This document shows positions 1-8,960 of a stretch of DNA of 64,000 nt, piece by piece; the stretch's first letter is position 1; every line of letters starts with the position of its first letter. The translations under genes were made by a program, and so were the position numbers. Under the pieces are notes generated by a model. The model did not search any database and was not told the DNA's origin. It saw nothing but the letters and a program-made list of their open reading frames with translations. This stretch comes from Bacteroidetes bacterium UBA4416 (lineage in GTDB: Bacteria > Bacteroidota > Bacteroidia > B-17B0 > Aurantibacillaceae), in contig DGQK01000074.1 in assembly GCA_002390745.1 (NCBI GenBank), positions 1 through 64,000 on the forward strand. The letters run 5' to 3'.

Positions 1-49
1 CACAATCTGACAAAAAAGCATTGGCTTTCAGAAGCCAGACATCGGCCTT

Positions 50-1222
50 TCAAAGCGTCGTGGTTTTCCAGCGGCAGAGCGGCCGGAAAGGATAGACTTC
101 CTGGCTGGTATTCCAGTTCTTGTCCTTTTCCCATTCGGGAAGGAGCACTTTAAAGTCGCAGGCCATTGCCTTTTCAACGAAGATCTCCGTTTCGCTTCCC
201 ATCATAAAATCAACCAGGTAATGGCCGGCGTAAAAAAGATTGGCGGGAATTTCGCATTGCAGCTCATATTCGCCCGGCGCCAGATTGCTGAATTGCAAAG
301 ATTCCGGGCTGAAGGCATTGGAAGCACTTAACACGAAGGCATGGTAGCTCCTTACGCGGATAAAAAACCGGAAATCGTTTGCTTCCTTTACGGCGAATTT
401 CACCCGGATGACGGCAGGTTCGGCCATTTCTATGTTTTCCTTCTCCATCCGGATGGAGTGCACCTCGCACACCGCATGGCTTAACACCGTTGTCTGCGCA
501 TTGAGGTTGCTATAAAATTTATGATAGTATTCCTCAACCACTTCTTTCGATTTTCCCTGTACCAGCACTTCTCCTTTATCCATCAGGATGCATTCATCGC
601 AGAGCTCCAGCACGGAGCCCAGGTCGTGGGAGATCATGATGCAGGCTTTGCGGGAGCCTGCCTGCAAACGAATGCGCTGCATGGCTTTATGCCTGAACTC
701 TACGTCGCCCACAGCAATGACTTCGTCGAGCAGCAGGATCTCATTATCTGTGAACAAGGCGATGGAAAGCGCCAGCCTCAGGTACATGCCATTGGAGTAG
801 GTTTTTACCGGCTGGTGAATGGCTTCGCGGATACCACTGAAATCAATGATCTCATCTACTTTTTCCGCGACCTTTTTTTTCTTCATGCCCAACAGCGACG
901 CGTTCAGAAAAATATTTTCATAGCCCGACAGGTCGGGATGAAAGCCTGTGCCTATGTCGAGAATAGAAAGGATGGATCCGGCGTATTCCACTTCTCCTTC
1001 GGTAGGCGGGATAACCTCCGAAAGAATTTTCAGGAGCGTGCTTTTGCCGGCACCATTGCGGCCAATGATTCCGAGGATCTGCCCCTGCTTTAAATCAAAG
1101 CTGATGTGTTTTAAAGCCCAAAGCCCCTGCTCCTTGTCTTTCTGTTGAAACAAAGCCTGGCCGCCTTTCGTAAACTGCTTCGATATATTCCGTGCCGATA
1201 AGACAATGCCTTCCTGTAACAT
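50..1222 (-). CDS. ABC transporter ATP-binding protein, Wzt-like glycan exporter ATPase
   Basis: 390 aa. The nucleotide-binding domain (about residues 5-235) shows Walker A GRNGAGKST (54-62), the ABC signature YSNGM (142-146) and Walker B ILLLDE (162-167), followed by a D-loop and switch His (ISHD). A further 150 residues (about 240-385) form a beta-rich extension of the Wzt C-terminal type, which in O-antigen exporters recognises a modified glycan end. By family it energises export of a lipid-linked polysaccharide across the inner membrane with a Wzm-type permease. That permease (6901-7719) lies in the same minus-strand unit, six genes upstream. This is the last gene of the unit and starts 9 nt after the methyltransferase stop. 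Teichoic-acid exporters (TagH) share the ATPase fold, but a Gram-negative context favours Wzt. Confidence 0.9.
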   Translation of the reverse strand: MLQEGIVLSARNISKQFTKGGQALFQQKDKEQGLWALKHISFDLKQGQILGIIGRNGAGKSTLLKILSEVIPPTEGEVEYAGSILSILDIGTGFHPDLSGYENIFLNASLLGMKKKKVAEKVDEIIDFSGIREAIHQPVKTYSNGMYLRLALSIALFTDNEILLLDEVIAVGDVEFRHKAMQRIRLQAGSRKACIMISHDLGSVLELCDECILMDKGEVLVQGKSKEVVEEYYHKFYSNLNAQTTVLSHAVCEVHSIRMEKENIEMAEPAVIRVKFAVKEANDFRFFIRVRSYHAFVLSASNAFSPESLQFSNLAPGEYELQCEIPANLFYAGHYLVDFMMGSETEIFVEKAMACDFKVLLPEWEKDKNWNTSQEVYPFRPLCRWKTTTL

Positions 1223-1231
1223 AGCTCTAAG

Positions 1232-2212
1232 TTATAAATCTTTTTCGGGCCAGTTCTGGATCTGCATAAAATACATATTCTGCAGGAAATAACGGCTGTT
1301 GCCGGATGCCAGGCCGATGGCAGGCTTGATGAGCTTCAGCTCAAAAAAATCAACCGGGAACACATACTCTCTCAGGTTCTCAATTTTATTGATCCCTGTG
1401 AGTTCCTGAAAATCATTGGAGATCGTCAGGTTCTCAAATTCTTCCAAAGGGATGTCAATCGTTTTTAAAGAAGACAGGATATAGCCTTTTTTCCGCACAT
1501 GGTCCAGGATGCGGTTCAGTTCGGGCACGTTGTAGTGATAGGCCGAATTGATGTTCTGAATTTCTTTTTCAATGCCCGGCGCCATGCCTTTCAGCGCTGC
1601 CTTTTTAATGAAGAGGTCTTTGATATATACCACGCCGCCCGGTTTCAGCACCTTCCAGGCTGAATCCAGGACCTGCTCATGGCTTTTCGCATGCCCAAAC
1701 GATTCGAGGAAATAAATCGCGTCGAAACTATTTTCGGGATAACAGGCCTCTAAGTTATGATAATCGCCTTCCCGCACGAAAACCCTGTCTTCTGCCCCAT
1801 TCCGGGCAATGTGCTCTTTGGCTTTTTCCACCTGCACGCGCGATATGGTAATCGCTTCAATCGTGCATCCTGCCTGCTGCGCAAAATAAACCGCCGGCCC
1901 GCATACGCCGCAACCCGCATCCAGCGCCTTCATCCCGGATTTTAAACCGATGGTGCCGATCTGGTAATCCAACAGGGTATTCACGTTTTTCGTGCGAAAG
2001 GCCTGAATGACATTGCCATATACTTTCAGAAAATTATCCGTTTGCTCATTGTAAAATTTAGCCACATCCATTTCCGGGGATCTGGCCGGTGCCGGCATAT
2101 CTGTATTCTCAGCGTTTGGCGCCGACCGTGAATACTTCAGGGAAGCGATCATGATCACAAACACCAGATTAAGTACAAGGGAAATGGCGATGAGTGCTAT
2201 TAACCAGGTCAT
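1232..2212 (-). CDS. Membrane-anchored SAM-dependent methyltransferase
   Basis: 326 aa. Residues 2-23 form one hydrophobic anchor, followed by a polar Pro/Ala-rich linker and a class I methyltransferase core (about 55-270). SAM motif I LDAGCGVCG lies at 97-105, and a post-motif ESFGHAKS / KVLKPGG region is typical of the Methyltransf_11/cyclopropane-synthase-like group. The start ATG overlaps the stop of the upstream PhyH gene by 4 nt (ATGA), which implies translational coupling. Placement between dioxygenases and the Wzt-like ATPase suggests methylation of the exported glycan or its lipid carrier. The family cannot tell the acceptor, so the substrate is inference. Confidence 0.8.
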   Translation of the reverse strand: MTWLIALIAISLVLNLVFVIMIASLKYSRSAPNAENTDMPAPARSPEMDVAKFYNEQTDNFLKVYGNVIQAFRTKNVNTLLDYQIGTIGLKSGMKALDAGCGVCGPAVYFAQQAGCTIEAITISRVQVEKAKEHIARNGAEDRVFVREGDYHNLEACYPENSFDAIYFLESFGHAKSHEQVLDSAWKVLKPGGVVYIKDLFIKKAALKGMAPGIEKEIQNINSAYHYNVPELNRILDHVRKKGYILSSLKTIDIPLEEFENLTISNDFQELTGINKIENLREYVFPVDFFELKLIKPAIGLASGNSRYFLQNMYFMQIQNWPEKDL

Positions 2213-3081
2213 TGGAATAGGTTTAAGAGTTTTTGAAATAATGTGTGTTTTACCGGCGCCGGAAAAAATAAGCGGTTAACATCTTCCATGCTGAAGGATT
2301 GGGCATTTAGTGAATGGTCATTTACCTTTCTGAGCTGGTGAACATCTTTGACCGGATCTTTTTCCAGAAAAAACGATTCATCGCAATGGAAGGTTTGTAT
2401 CTTCCCCTCCTGCAGGGCATGGATCTGCATGGCACTGTTCATGGGAATGACGCCGCAGACAATACCGATGCGAACCTTATCGGTGCTGTTGGCCGGCGAA
2501 CCGTGCAGCAAGGCATGGTCGTAGAACAACGCCTCTCCTGCCTTCATTGGCAGAGGTTCCAGTTTCTGCCAGATGTGCTGCTCCACATCCTTAAAAGCGG
2601 ATGGTATGCCCGGGCCCCGGTACGTCTGTATCCTGGCGTGGCTTCCCGAAAGCACAAACACCGCTCCATTTTCAACATCCACATCCACTAAAGGAATCCA
2701 TAGATTATACGACCGGCTCTTGCGTTCATCCACGAGGTTCCAGTCCTGGTGCGGTTGCAGAATGCCTTTGCCATGGGAAGGCTTTACCACGTAAGCGCCT
2801 CCCAGCAGCCTGTAATCTTTCAGCACATCCGCCACCAAAGGGCTCAGGATCGCACGAATGAAATCACTGGTCTTCTTCCGGAAGGCCATGTCCGCAGAAT
2901 GGGTGGAGGAATAAAAATGCGAAGGTTCTTCTTTTTGAAACTCCAGGTAATAAGAGGCCAGTTTCTCAATGGCATCCGGCTTCAGGAAAGGGAATACAGC
3001 ATAGCCTTTCTCTGCCAAAGCGCCGTTATGCGCCTCGTCTTTCAAAATAGACGGATAATGAACCACTATGCCCTGATCCAT
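2209..3081 (-). CDS. PhyH-family Fe(II)/2-oxoglutarate dioxygenase (copy 5 of operon)
   Basis: 290 aa, close to the usual PhyH length. The iron-binding facial triad is visible: His111 and Asp113 in PHQDW, and distal His193 in LLHGS. Arg204 lies at the position that binds the 2-oxoglutarate carboxylate. An NG-A-V-L-GSH segment (138-148) is standard for the family. PhyH enzymes hydroxylate lipids, sugars or small metabolites using O2 and 2-oxoglutarate. The substrate is not readable here. The gene overlaps the preceding PhyH gene by 16 nt and the next methyltransferase by 4 nt, so it is part of a tightly packed unit. All catalytic residues are intact. Confidence 0.85.
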   Translation of the reverse strand: MDQGIVVHYPSILKDEAHNGALAEKGYAVFPFLKPDAIEKLASYYLEFQKEEPSHFYSSTHSADMAFRKKTSDFIRAILSPLVADVLKDYRLLGGAYVVKPSHGKGILQPHQDWNLVDERKSRSYNLWIPLVDVDVENGAVFVLSGSHARIQTYRGPGIPSAFKDVEQHIWQKLEPLPMKAGEALFYDHALLHGSPANSTDKVRIGIVCGVIPMNSAMQIHALQEGKIQTFHCDESFFLEKDPVKDVHQLRKVNDHSLNAQSFSMEDVNRLFFPAPVKHTLFQKLLNLFQ

Positions 3082-3959
3082 CTTTTGATTTTTTGTGCAA
3101 GGCTCAGGCGTCCTTCTTCCGCAGGGCCGGCAGCTGTGTGGTTAAGTTTAGGTATGTCTTCCGGGGCAGCCGTTCGTAACTGAAAGGCTTTGGCGCCAAC
3201 ACTTTCACCGGTAACAGGCCGCTGAAAAATCGTTTGGTGAAAATCTGTAAAGCGTAACAGGAAATCATCTTCCTGCCTGAACTGCTCTATTTCATCAGGC
3301 TTCTCTTTGTTCCAATAATGAAAAAGCATCGGCGCTCCTTTCGATTTGATGCCGGTCGTCAGCGCGAGCCTGACCTCGCTGGTTTTATTCGGCTTCGAAT
3401 AATGGATCACTGCCTGGTTCAACACAATGGCTTCCGTTGCTTTTACAGGAATGCAGGTGAGGTACTGCTTCAGCTCCTGCTGGAAGCCGTTATAATAAAA
3501 CGGCAGGGTCGGCGCACGCAGCTCCGAATGCCAGCGGTGGCTTCCTTTGATCACTTCCAGGGTGCCGTTCTCTTCGTTGGTATCCTGCAAGGGCGTCCAG
3601 ATATTGAGCGCTACAAATTGCGCTTCGTCTACAATGGTCCAGTCCTGATGCATGGGCATTTCGCTACGCGCACCATTTCCTTTCGAGAGGAATGCAGAAC
3701 CAAACCAGGTATAATCTATAAAGTTCTTTTCCAGCCGAGGCAACACGATCGTTCCGATGGCTTCACTGATCTCCTTCTTGAGCGGGTAATCGTTCTCATA
3801 GCTCGAGGAAAAAAAACCGGAAGAGGGATTCGGAAAATACCGTTGAAACAATGCTTTCAGCGCTTCGATGTCGCTATGATCCAGTAAACTGATCTTTACG
3901 AACCCATCGGTTTCAAACTGTTTTTGCAGTGCTTCGTCTTTGAATATAGCGTTTACCAT
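3066..3959 (-). CDS. PhyH-family Fe(II)/2-oxoglutarate dioxygenase (copy 4 of operon)
   Basis: 297 aa. It has the same layout as its neighbours: an N-terminal FETDGFVKISLL segment, HxD as His104/Asp106 in MHQDW, the NGTLEVIKGSHR stretch (131-142), distal His186 in VIHYS and Arg197. It is intact by these criteria. The C-terminal 60 residues are variable compared with the sister proteins and end in a basic tail. The HQDW..VDE block is nearly identical to those in adjacent genes, which points to repeated local gene duplication followed by divergence. Function is oxidation of an unknown substrate, inferred from the locus to be part of a glycan or its lipid carrier. Confidence 0.84.
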   Translation of the reverse strand: MVNAIFKDEALQKQFETDGFVKISLLDHSDIEALKALFQRYFPNPSSGFFSSSYENDYPLKKEISEAIGTIVLPRLEKNFIDYTWFGSAFLSKGNGARSEMPMHQDWTIVDEAQFVALNIWTPLQDTNEENGTLEVIKGSHRWHSELRAPTLPFYYNGFQQELKQYLTCIPVKATEAIVLNQAVIHYSKPNKTSEVRLALTTGIKSKGAPMLFHYWNKEKPDEIEQFRQEDDFLLRFTDFHQTIFQRPVTGESVGAKAFQLRTAAPEDIPKLNHTAAGPAEEGRLSLAQKIKRWIRA

Positions 3960-3968
3960 TGTTGTATT

Positions 3969-4895
3969 TTACCTGGAAAATAAGCGTGAAAAGAAATGTT
4001 TTTTTGTACTGCCTGCCGGTTTTTCTTCCGGCTCCTCTGCGGGTTTCTCTTCCACCAGATGATACTCCTGTTTGAGCAGGTCTGCCGAGATCTTCGGAAA
4101 ATCGAAAGGCACCAGACCGATAGACCGGCCGATTTTAGGACGGCTGAAAATATCATGTCCGAAATTCTGAAAGTTCAGCATAAAATCGGGATCCTGCTCA
4201 AAGATCTCAATGGCACCTGCCGTTGTTTTATCCCAATAGCAAATCCGGATGCCGGCGTCTTTGTGAGTAATAAAGGTATTGATCACAGGGCGTACATTGC
4301 CAGAACGGTTGGCCGGCGAATAATGGATGATGCTCTGATCAAAAATCACAGCCTGTCCTTTTTTCAGGTACAGGGGTTTCATCACCTTATGCACACTCGC
4401 TTCTATGCCATCATAGATATCCGGCAAACTCGCACCCCGGTAGGTTTTAAATAAGCGATGGCTTCTTGGCAACACTTCAATAGCGCCATTTTCAGGCGTA
4501 AGGTCGATCAACGGGATCCAGATATTGATGCCGGTAAACACCGACTCATCCACGAGGGTCATATCCTGGTGCATTTTCAACGCGCTTTTTTCATCGGCGC
4601 CTTTCACGATAAAGCTCCCGCAATGCACCTTATAGCCGGCAAAATAATGTTCCAGGTTCCGTTGCATCTGCAAGCGGATCGCAGTATCCACATCCTTGCG
4701 ATAATCCGTATCCGTGGCGAAGGTGCTGGTGTAAAAGCCCTTGACGCCTTCGGGATGTTTGGCGCGGTATAGCTCCAGCAGGGCATCGATCTCCCCTTCA
4801 TTCAAAAAATCCAGTACCACAAAACCATCATAATTCAATTGGTCCTGCAACCCGGCATCTTTAAATACCCTTGCTTTATGCGTAAAATCCAACAT
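3969..4895 (-). CDS. PhyH-family Fe(II)/2-oxoglutarate dioxygenase (copy 3 of operon)
   Basis: 308 aa. The triad His109/Asp111 (MHQDM) and His191 (IIHYS) and the cosubstrate Arg202 are present. The Trp found after HQD in its neighbours is Met here. A charged tail (about 280-308) rich in Glu, Pro and Lys follows the fold and is absent in the shorter copies. Only 9 nt separate it from the next PhyH gene and 2 nt from the previous one. As for the other copies, the family chemistry is an O2- and 2-oxoglutarate-dependent hydroxylation, and the substrate is unknown. Confidence 0.84.
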   Translation of the reverse strand: MLDFTHKARVFKDAGLQDQLNYDGFVVLDFLNEGEIDALLELYRAKHPEGVKGFYTSTFATDTDYRKDVDTAIRLQMQRNLEHYFAGYKVHCGSFIVKGADEKSALKMHQDMTLVDESVFTGINIWIPLIDLTPENGAIEVLPRSHRLFKTYRGASLPDIYDGIEASVHKVMKPLYLKKGQAVIFDQSIIHYSPANRSGNVRPVINTFITHKDAGIRICYWDKTTAGAIEIFEQDPDFMLNFQNFGHDIFSRPKIGRSIGLVPFDFPKISADLLKQEYHLVEEKPAEEPEEKPAGSTKKHFFSRLFSR

Positions 4896-4897
4896 GT

Positions 4898-6892
4898 TTA
4901 TTTTTTAGAGAGGCGGTGCCTGATTTCGGCAACAATATTTGAAACGCTGTATTTCTCCAGGAAGCTTCTCGGGTCTACCCATGCCTGGGGCTCCGTTGCT
5001 GTAGCATGCTCTGCCTGTTCCGTGTTTCCAAGCGTTACGGTTCCTGCAGCATCTTCTTTACGTTTGCCATCGAGCGTGTAATTGTATAAGCCTGCCAGCT
5101 CTTTCATGAGTTCCGTGTTAAACGCATTTCCAGGCACAGAAGTAATCTTTGCCGTAATTTCTTCTTTGGAAACAGCTGTCGCGTTTCTTCTGTAAGTGGA
5201 GAGCAACTCCAGTTCTCCGGGTGATTCGCCGGCATCATACAATTTTGATAACTTCGAGTTATTATAGGCCCTGAAAAAAGACTCATCTACCTTATACACA
5301 TTCACCTGCTGATCGGTGCCCGGAACCTGGTAGTGATGGATGAGCGGCGCATGTTTCTGCGTAACGCCAATCCCCACGCCTATGCGGGTAATCCCGGAAA
5401 TATTGGGCGGTGAGGCATGAACGGTTTTGTTATTAAAGATAAGCGCTTCTCCTGCTTTCATATCAATAACTTCCACATACGGAAAAATGTCAAACACATG
5501 ATCCGTGAACAACGATTTGGATTGCGGAGACGGCGAGCGGCGCGCTTCATTAAATAAGCGATGGCTCCCGCGGATCACACTCAGCGCTCCGTTATTCTTA
5601 TTCACATCCATGAGCGGAACCCACACCGTGGCCGAGCAAAAAGCATCTTCATCCACAAAGGTCCAGTCCTGGTGAGGTGGCACAATATTCTGCAAACCGG
5701 CTTCCTTGATCACATAACTTGCCGTGAAAGGCTTATAATCCGTCAATACCTGATCCAGCTTAGGGACCAGCGTTTCAAACAGCTTATCAAATACGCCATT
5801 GATGTAAGCAGGATCATTGCTGTCGAGCGTTACATGAAAGCCATAGCTGCCGATGTGCGCATGCTGTAGGGAATGGTAATAGTTTTTCAGTCCGGCCACT
5901 TCATCGGCATTCAACAGGTTGATTTTGACAAAGCCGTCTCTGTCAAAAGCCTCCTGGGTTTTAGGATCTTTAAACAGAGGCGCGATTTTGGCCGACAGCT
6001 TGCTTTCATCATTCAGGGCAACTTTATCAAAGCGCTCTGCCTTCATACCTTTCAAAAAATCGTCATAAGAAAACAACTGCTCCTTATAGGGCAGAATCGC
6101 CAGTTCCTTCATGCCCACAGGCTTCAGCCAGGGATGAAAGTTCATGTAAAAATCCACATCTGTTTCCAGCATGGTTACATGGTTCGGGTCCTTCGTCCGA
6201 TCAAGGTGATAATGAATGGAGGTCGCCTCCTTCGGGATCAGGATGAGCTGGATCGCCAGGCGAAGGCCCGGTGTTTTATTGATATTGCTGTAATGCACAA
6301 TGCTGTCGTCGAGGATCACCCCCTGCCCTGCCTTCACATTCATCGGCGTCAGGTGTCCCGAAACAATTTCTTCCTTAATACCTCTCAGCTCCCATGGGAT
6401 CATGGGGCCGCGGAGCTTCCCGAATTTTTTGTGACTTCCCTCCACCATCTGAAGCGTTCCATTCGCTTCGTCGCTGTCGACCAACGGTACCCAGATGGAT
6501 ACGGAAGTATAGTTCATTTCATCCACAAAAGCCCAGTTCTGGTGCATCGGCACTTCGCCGCCCCCTTCCTGCTTGCGGATGTAGTTGGCAATGATGGGCG
6601 TGTAGCCATCGAGGTAAGCATCTGCCCTGGCCCTGAATGTTTCCGTGATGATGTCGTAAACTTTTTTTTTATAGGCGACGTTTTTGTCGATAAAGGTAAA
6701 ATCATAGCTGATATCGGCCTTGGTTTCGAAATCGGTATGCTCTGAGGTCCGCGGCCCTCCGCTTTCTTCAATCGTATCGAAAAATTTTTGTTTCAGCTGC
6801 ACAACCTCTTCAGGCGACAGAAAAGGAACCACGACATATCCTTTTTCATCAAAGGCTTTTTCCAATTCCGGATCTCTAAATACAGGTTTCAT
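4898..6892 (-). CDS. Tandem double-domain PhyH dioxygenase; first domain has HxN instead of HxD
   Basis: 664 aa, more than twice the family length, because two complete PhyH domains are fused (about 1-280 and 300-575) with an extra C-terminal region (575-664). Domain 2 is intact: His407/Asp409 in PHQDW, His492, Arg503. Domain 1 keeps His117, His200 and Arg211, but the iron-ligand Asp is Asn119 (MHQNW, codon AAC on the minus strand). Loss of the carboxylate ligand usually weakens or abolishes Fe(II) binding, so domain 1 may be a pseudoenzyme, a binding module, or a halogenase-like variant. Halogenases normally carry Ala or Gly at this position, so that reading is weak. It lies 8 nt downstream of the Wzm-like permease gene. 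Confidence 0.86.
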   Translation of the reverse strand: MKPVFRDPELEKAFDEKGYVVVPFLSPEEVVQLKQKFFDTIEESGGPRTSEHTDFETKADISYDFTFIDKNVAYKKKVYDIITETFRARADAYLDGYTPIIANYIRKQEGGGEVPMHQNWAFVDEMNYTSVSIWVPLVDSDEANGTLQMVEGSHKKFGKLRGPMIPWELRGIKEEIVSGHLTPMNVKAGQGVILDDSIVHYSNINKTPGLRLAIQLILIPKEATSIHYHLDRTKDPNHVTMLETDVDFYMNFHPWLKPVGMKELAILPYKEQLFSYDDFLKGMKAERFDKVALNDESKLSAKIAPLFKDPKTQEAFDRDGFVKINLLNADEVAGLKNYYHSLQHAHIGSYGFHVTLDSNDPAYINGVFDKLFETLVPKLDQVLTDYKPFTASYVIKEAGLQNIVPPHQDWTFVDEDAFCSATVWVPLMDVNKNNGALSVIRGSHRLFNEARRSPSPQSKSLFTDHVFDIFPYVEVIDMKAGEALIFNNKTVHASPPNISGITRIGVGIGVTQKHAPLIHHYQVPGTDQQVNVYKVDESFFRAYNNSKLSKLYDAGESPGELELLSTYRRNATAVSKEEITAKITSVPGNAFNTELMKELAGLYNYTLDGKRKEDAAGTVTLGNTEQAEHATATEPQAWVDPRSFLEKYSVSNIVAEIRHRLSKK

Positions 6893-6900
6893 AGCAGGGC

Positions 6901-7719
6901 TTATAAATTTTCTACGATTCGTTTTTCAAATTTAATAAAAAGGATTCCCGAAATCAGCAGCATGACGCAGGAAATCAGGAATAACAACCATGCAGCAGGG
7001 GGAATACCCTGATTAAAAAACAAAGCATTGCGCATACCCTCCATAGAAAGGGCCAGGGGATTGGCATAACGGTAGAGGTTGCGGTACTGATCCGGTACGA
7101 TGGCCGCAGAATAAAACACGGGTGTGAGCCAGATGCCGAAGTTGATGATAAACGGAATGACATGAGCCGCATCCCTGTATTTCAAAACCACGATACTGCA
7201 AAGCATACCAATGGCAAAAGACAAAACGGCTGTCTGTATAAAATAGAAAAAAGCGGTCAAAGCATAGACGCCGCTATGTGCGCTTGTTGCCAGCACAACG
7301 ACAAGGGTGATCAGCAGCAGCACCAGGCATTCCAGTATCACGGGCATCACTTTGGAAAGCAGAACAATGATGCGCGGAAAGGACACTTTATTTAATAGCT
7401 CAGCGGATTCCACCAGGCCGTAAGAGCAGCGGGTAACCACACCGGTCAGCAAATACCACAGTACAAGCCCCGTCAGCACAAAGGCCGGGTAAGGAATGCT
7501 TTCGGTATTAAGCTTAACGAAGTTTTGAAAAAAAACGGTGTATACAGTAACAACGGCCAAAGGCTGTATGAAAAACCAGCTGATGCCTAAAAATGTTTTA
7601 CTGTACTTGATCTTCAGTTCGCGAAGAGAAAGCACCCGGATCAGAAAGCTGTGCTTCAGCAACTTCTCCCAATAGGAAGAAATACTGTAAGGTTTATTGG
7701 TGATCAATCTGGTCTGCAT
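6901..7719 (-). CDS. ABC-2 type permease, Wzm-like glycan exporter
   Basis: 272 aa with about six hydrophobic helices, as expected for ABC2_membrane permeases of polysaccharide export. The N-terminal amphipathic stretch precedes LRELKIKYSKTFLGISW, a diagnostic segment of the Wzm/TagG/KpsM group. The family pairs with a Wzt-type ATPase to move lipid-linked glycan. The partner ATPase is encoded at 50-1222, separated by five genes but in the same direction with minimal gaps. A split of permease and ATPase by accessory genes is unusual, since the two are usually adjacent. Confidence 0.88.
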   Translation of the reverse strand: MQTRLITNKPYSISSYWEKLLKHSFLIRVLSLRELKIKYSKTFLGISWFFIQPLAVVTVYTVFFQNFVKLNTESIPYPAFVLTGLVLWYLLTGVVTRCSYGLVESAELLNKVSFPRIIVLLSKVMPVILECLVLLLITLVVVLATSAHSGVYALTAFFYFIQTAVLSFAIGMLCSIVVLKYRDAAHVIPFIINFGIWLTPVFYSAAIVPDQYRNLYRYANPLALSMEGMRNALFFNQGIPPAAWLLFLISCVMLLISGILFIKFEKRIVENL

Positions 7720-7744
7720 CGCGGGGGAGAAAATGTATCCTGAA

Positions 7745-8773
7745 TTATTGAAATGCGGCTTTAAGTTTTTGCCAGATGTTTTTTTCCGGGGGACTTGCCA
7801 CTTCGCATGACTCTGTGAGGTTGATCCCGTCCGGCTCTGCGATCATCCGGCACCTCGTGTCGCTGGCGGCTCCAATAATTTCAGGCTTAGGAATTCCGTT
7901 CAGTGCGCATAGCTCTTCAAAGCTTTCCCGGCTCATTTCCGGAAAATCGTGCTCCACTTCCCCGATCACATGCCCTGTTTTAGGACGCTTATGGCAATCG
8001 TAAAAGAAACTATCGTTCTCAAGAATGAAGGAGTCCTTCTGTTTGAGTAATTCTATTTTACTTCCCGGCTCGGTGCTTTTAAAGCACGTTATAAACTCGG
8101 CCTCTGCCGGAAAGATGCCGCAAAGAGCTACCAGCCTGTCGGCCCCGGAGCTGTTAGGCATCGAATGGTGCACGATACGCGGATCAAAGACCAAGGCCTC
8201 TCCCGCTTTCAGGTAAACCGGCTTCAAATAAGCTCTGACCGTATCGTTGATCGCCTGGAAAGGCTGTGCAAACGAAATTCCCCTGTAGGGCGAAAAAAAC
8301 CAATGTGTTTTTTCGATCACCCCGAGCGCGCCGTTATCGGGCGTGATGTCCTGTAAAGGGATCCAAAGGCTCAACGGCGAATGCTGGTATTCATCAAGCG
8401 CGGTTGTATCCTGATGCACATAAAACTCGCTGGCCGGCCCGGAAGCTTTCGTGATAAATGTATTAACGATGTTTTTATAATCTTTGAAATGCTCATCCAG
8501 CAAGGTTTTGAAGACCTGCCCCAACGTATCGTGAACGCGTTTTCGGTAATCAAGGTCTTTCGAGTACAAGCTGTAGAACATGCCGCCATCCTTGATCTGA
8601 AGCGCGTGCTCCTGCTCATAAAACGCCGAGATATCCCTGAGCTGCGTTTCGTTCAGAAAAGGAATAACAGCATAACCATATTCATGGATCCGTTCAGCCA
8701 GAACATCGTTTTTAATAACACTGTGCTTCACGGGCTTCCAGTGTTTATAGGACTCAGGTATTTTTACGTGCAT
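7745..8773 (-). CDS. PhyH-family Fe(II)/2-oxoglutarate dioxygenase, first gene of the export operon
   Basis: 342 aa from ATG 8773. The frame stays open to a TTG at 8815, but that would place the promoter-like TAACTTTG inside the gene, so I prefer the ATG. In this numbering the HxD is His120/Asp122 (VHQDT), the distal His is 202 or 203 (IVHHS) and Arg213 follows, so the active site is intact. A C-terminal extension (about 270-342) contains a Cys-containing region not shared with the other copies. It is the promoter-proximal gene of the minus-strand unit and lies 25 nt upstream of the Wzm-like permease. Confidence 0.82.
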   Translation of the reverse strand: MHVKIPESYKHWKPVKHSVIKNDVLAERIHEYGYAVIPFLNETQLRDISAFYEQEHALQIKDGGMFYSLYSKDLDYRKRVHDTLGQVFKTLLDEHFKDYKNIVNTFITKASGPASEFYVHQDTTALDEYQHSPLSLWIPLQDITPDNGALGVIEKTHWFFSPYRGISFAQPFQAINDTVRAYLKPVYLKAGEALVFDPRIVHHSMPNSSGADRLVALCGIFPAEAEFITCFKSTEPGSKIELLKQKDSFILENDSFFYDCHKRPKTGHVIGEVEHDFPEMSRESFEELCALNGIPKPEIIGAASDTRCRMIAEPDGINLTESCEVASPPEKNIWQKLKAAFQ

Positions 8774-8790
8774 GGAACGAGCTTGAATTT

Positions 8791-8798
8791 CAAAGTTA
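8791..8798 (-). promoter_or_regulatory. Candidate -7 promoter element for the PhyH/ABC operon
   Basis: TAACTTTG on the minus strand matches the Bacteroidota -7 consensus TAnnTTTG and ends 17 nt before the chosen ATG at 8773. No well-spaced TTG/TTTG -33 element is obvious; a TTG lies only 14 nt upstream. This is a motif match only. Confidence 0.35.
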
Positions 8799-8960
8799 CA
8801 AAATAATACGGTCAATCGTTTTTTGTTTGTCCCCTAAAACATGTCGTTCAAATCATTTTCATGAATATCTCTGTTATCCGTCGTATATTGCAACTAAAAA
8901 TAAGCGGACCCGACACGTTATTTTTACAGGGCAAACCAGAACGATACAATTCCCTTCCAA

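Noticed and set aside
521..1093. Long open plus-strand frame opposite the Wzt-like gene
   Set aside because: It has no recognisable motif and lies wholly opposite a well-supported ATPase gene, so it is a shadow frame.
5873..6745. 290-codon open plus-strand frame opposite the double PhyH gene
   Set aside because: Antisense to a gene with clear family motifs; composition is His/Arg/Gln-rich, typical of a mirror frame.
8774..8815. TTG-initiated extension of the first PhyH gene
   Set aside because: It would place the TAACTTTG promoter-like box inside the coding region, and an ATG at 8773 gives a normal PhyH start.
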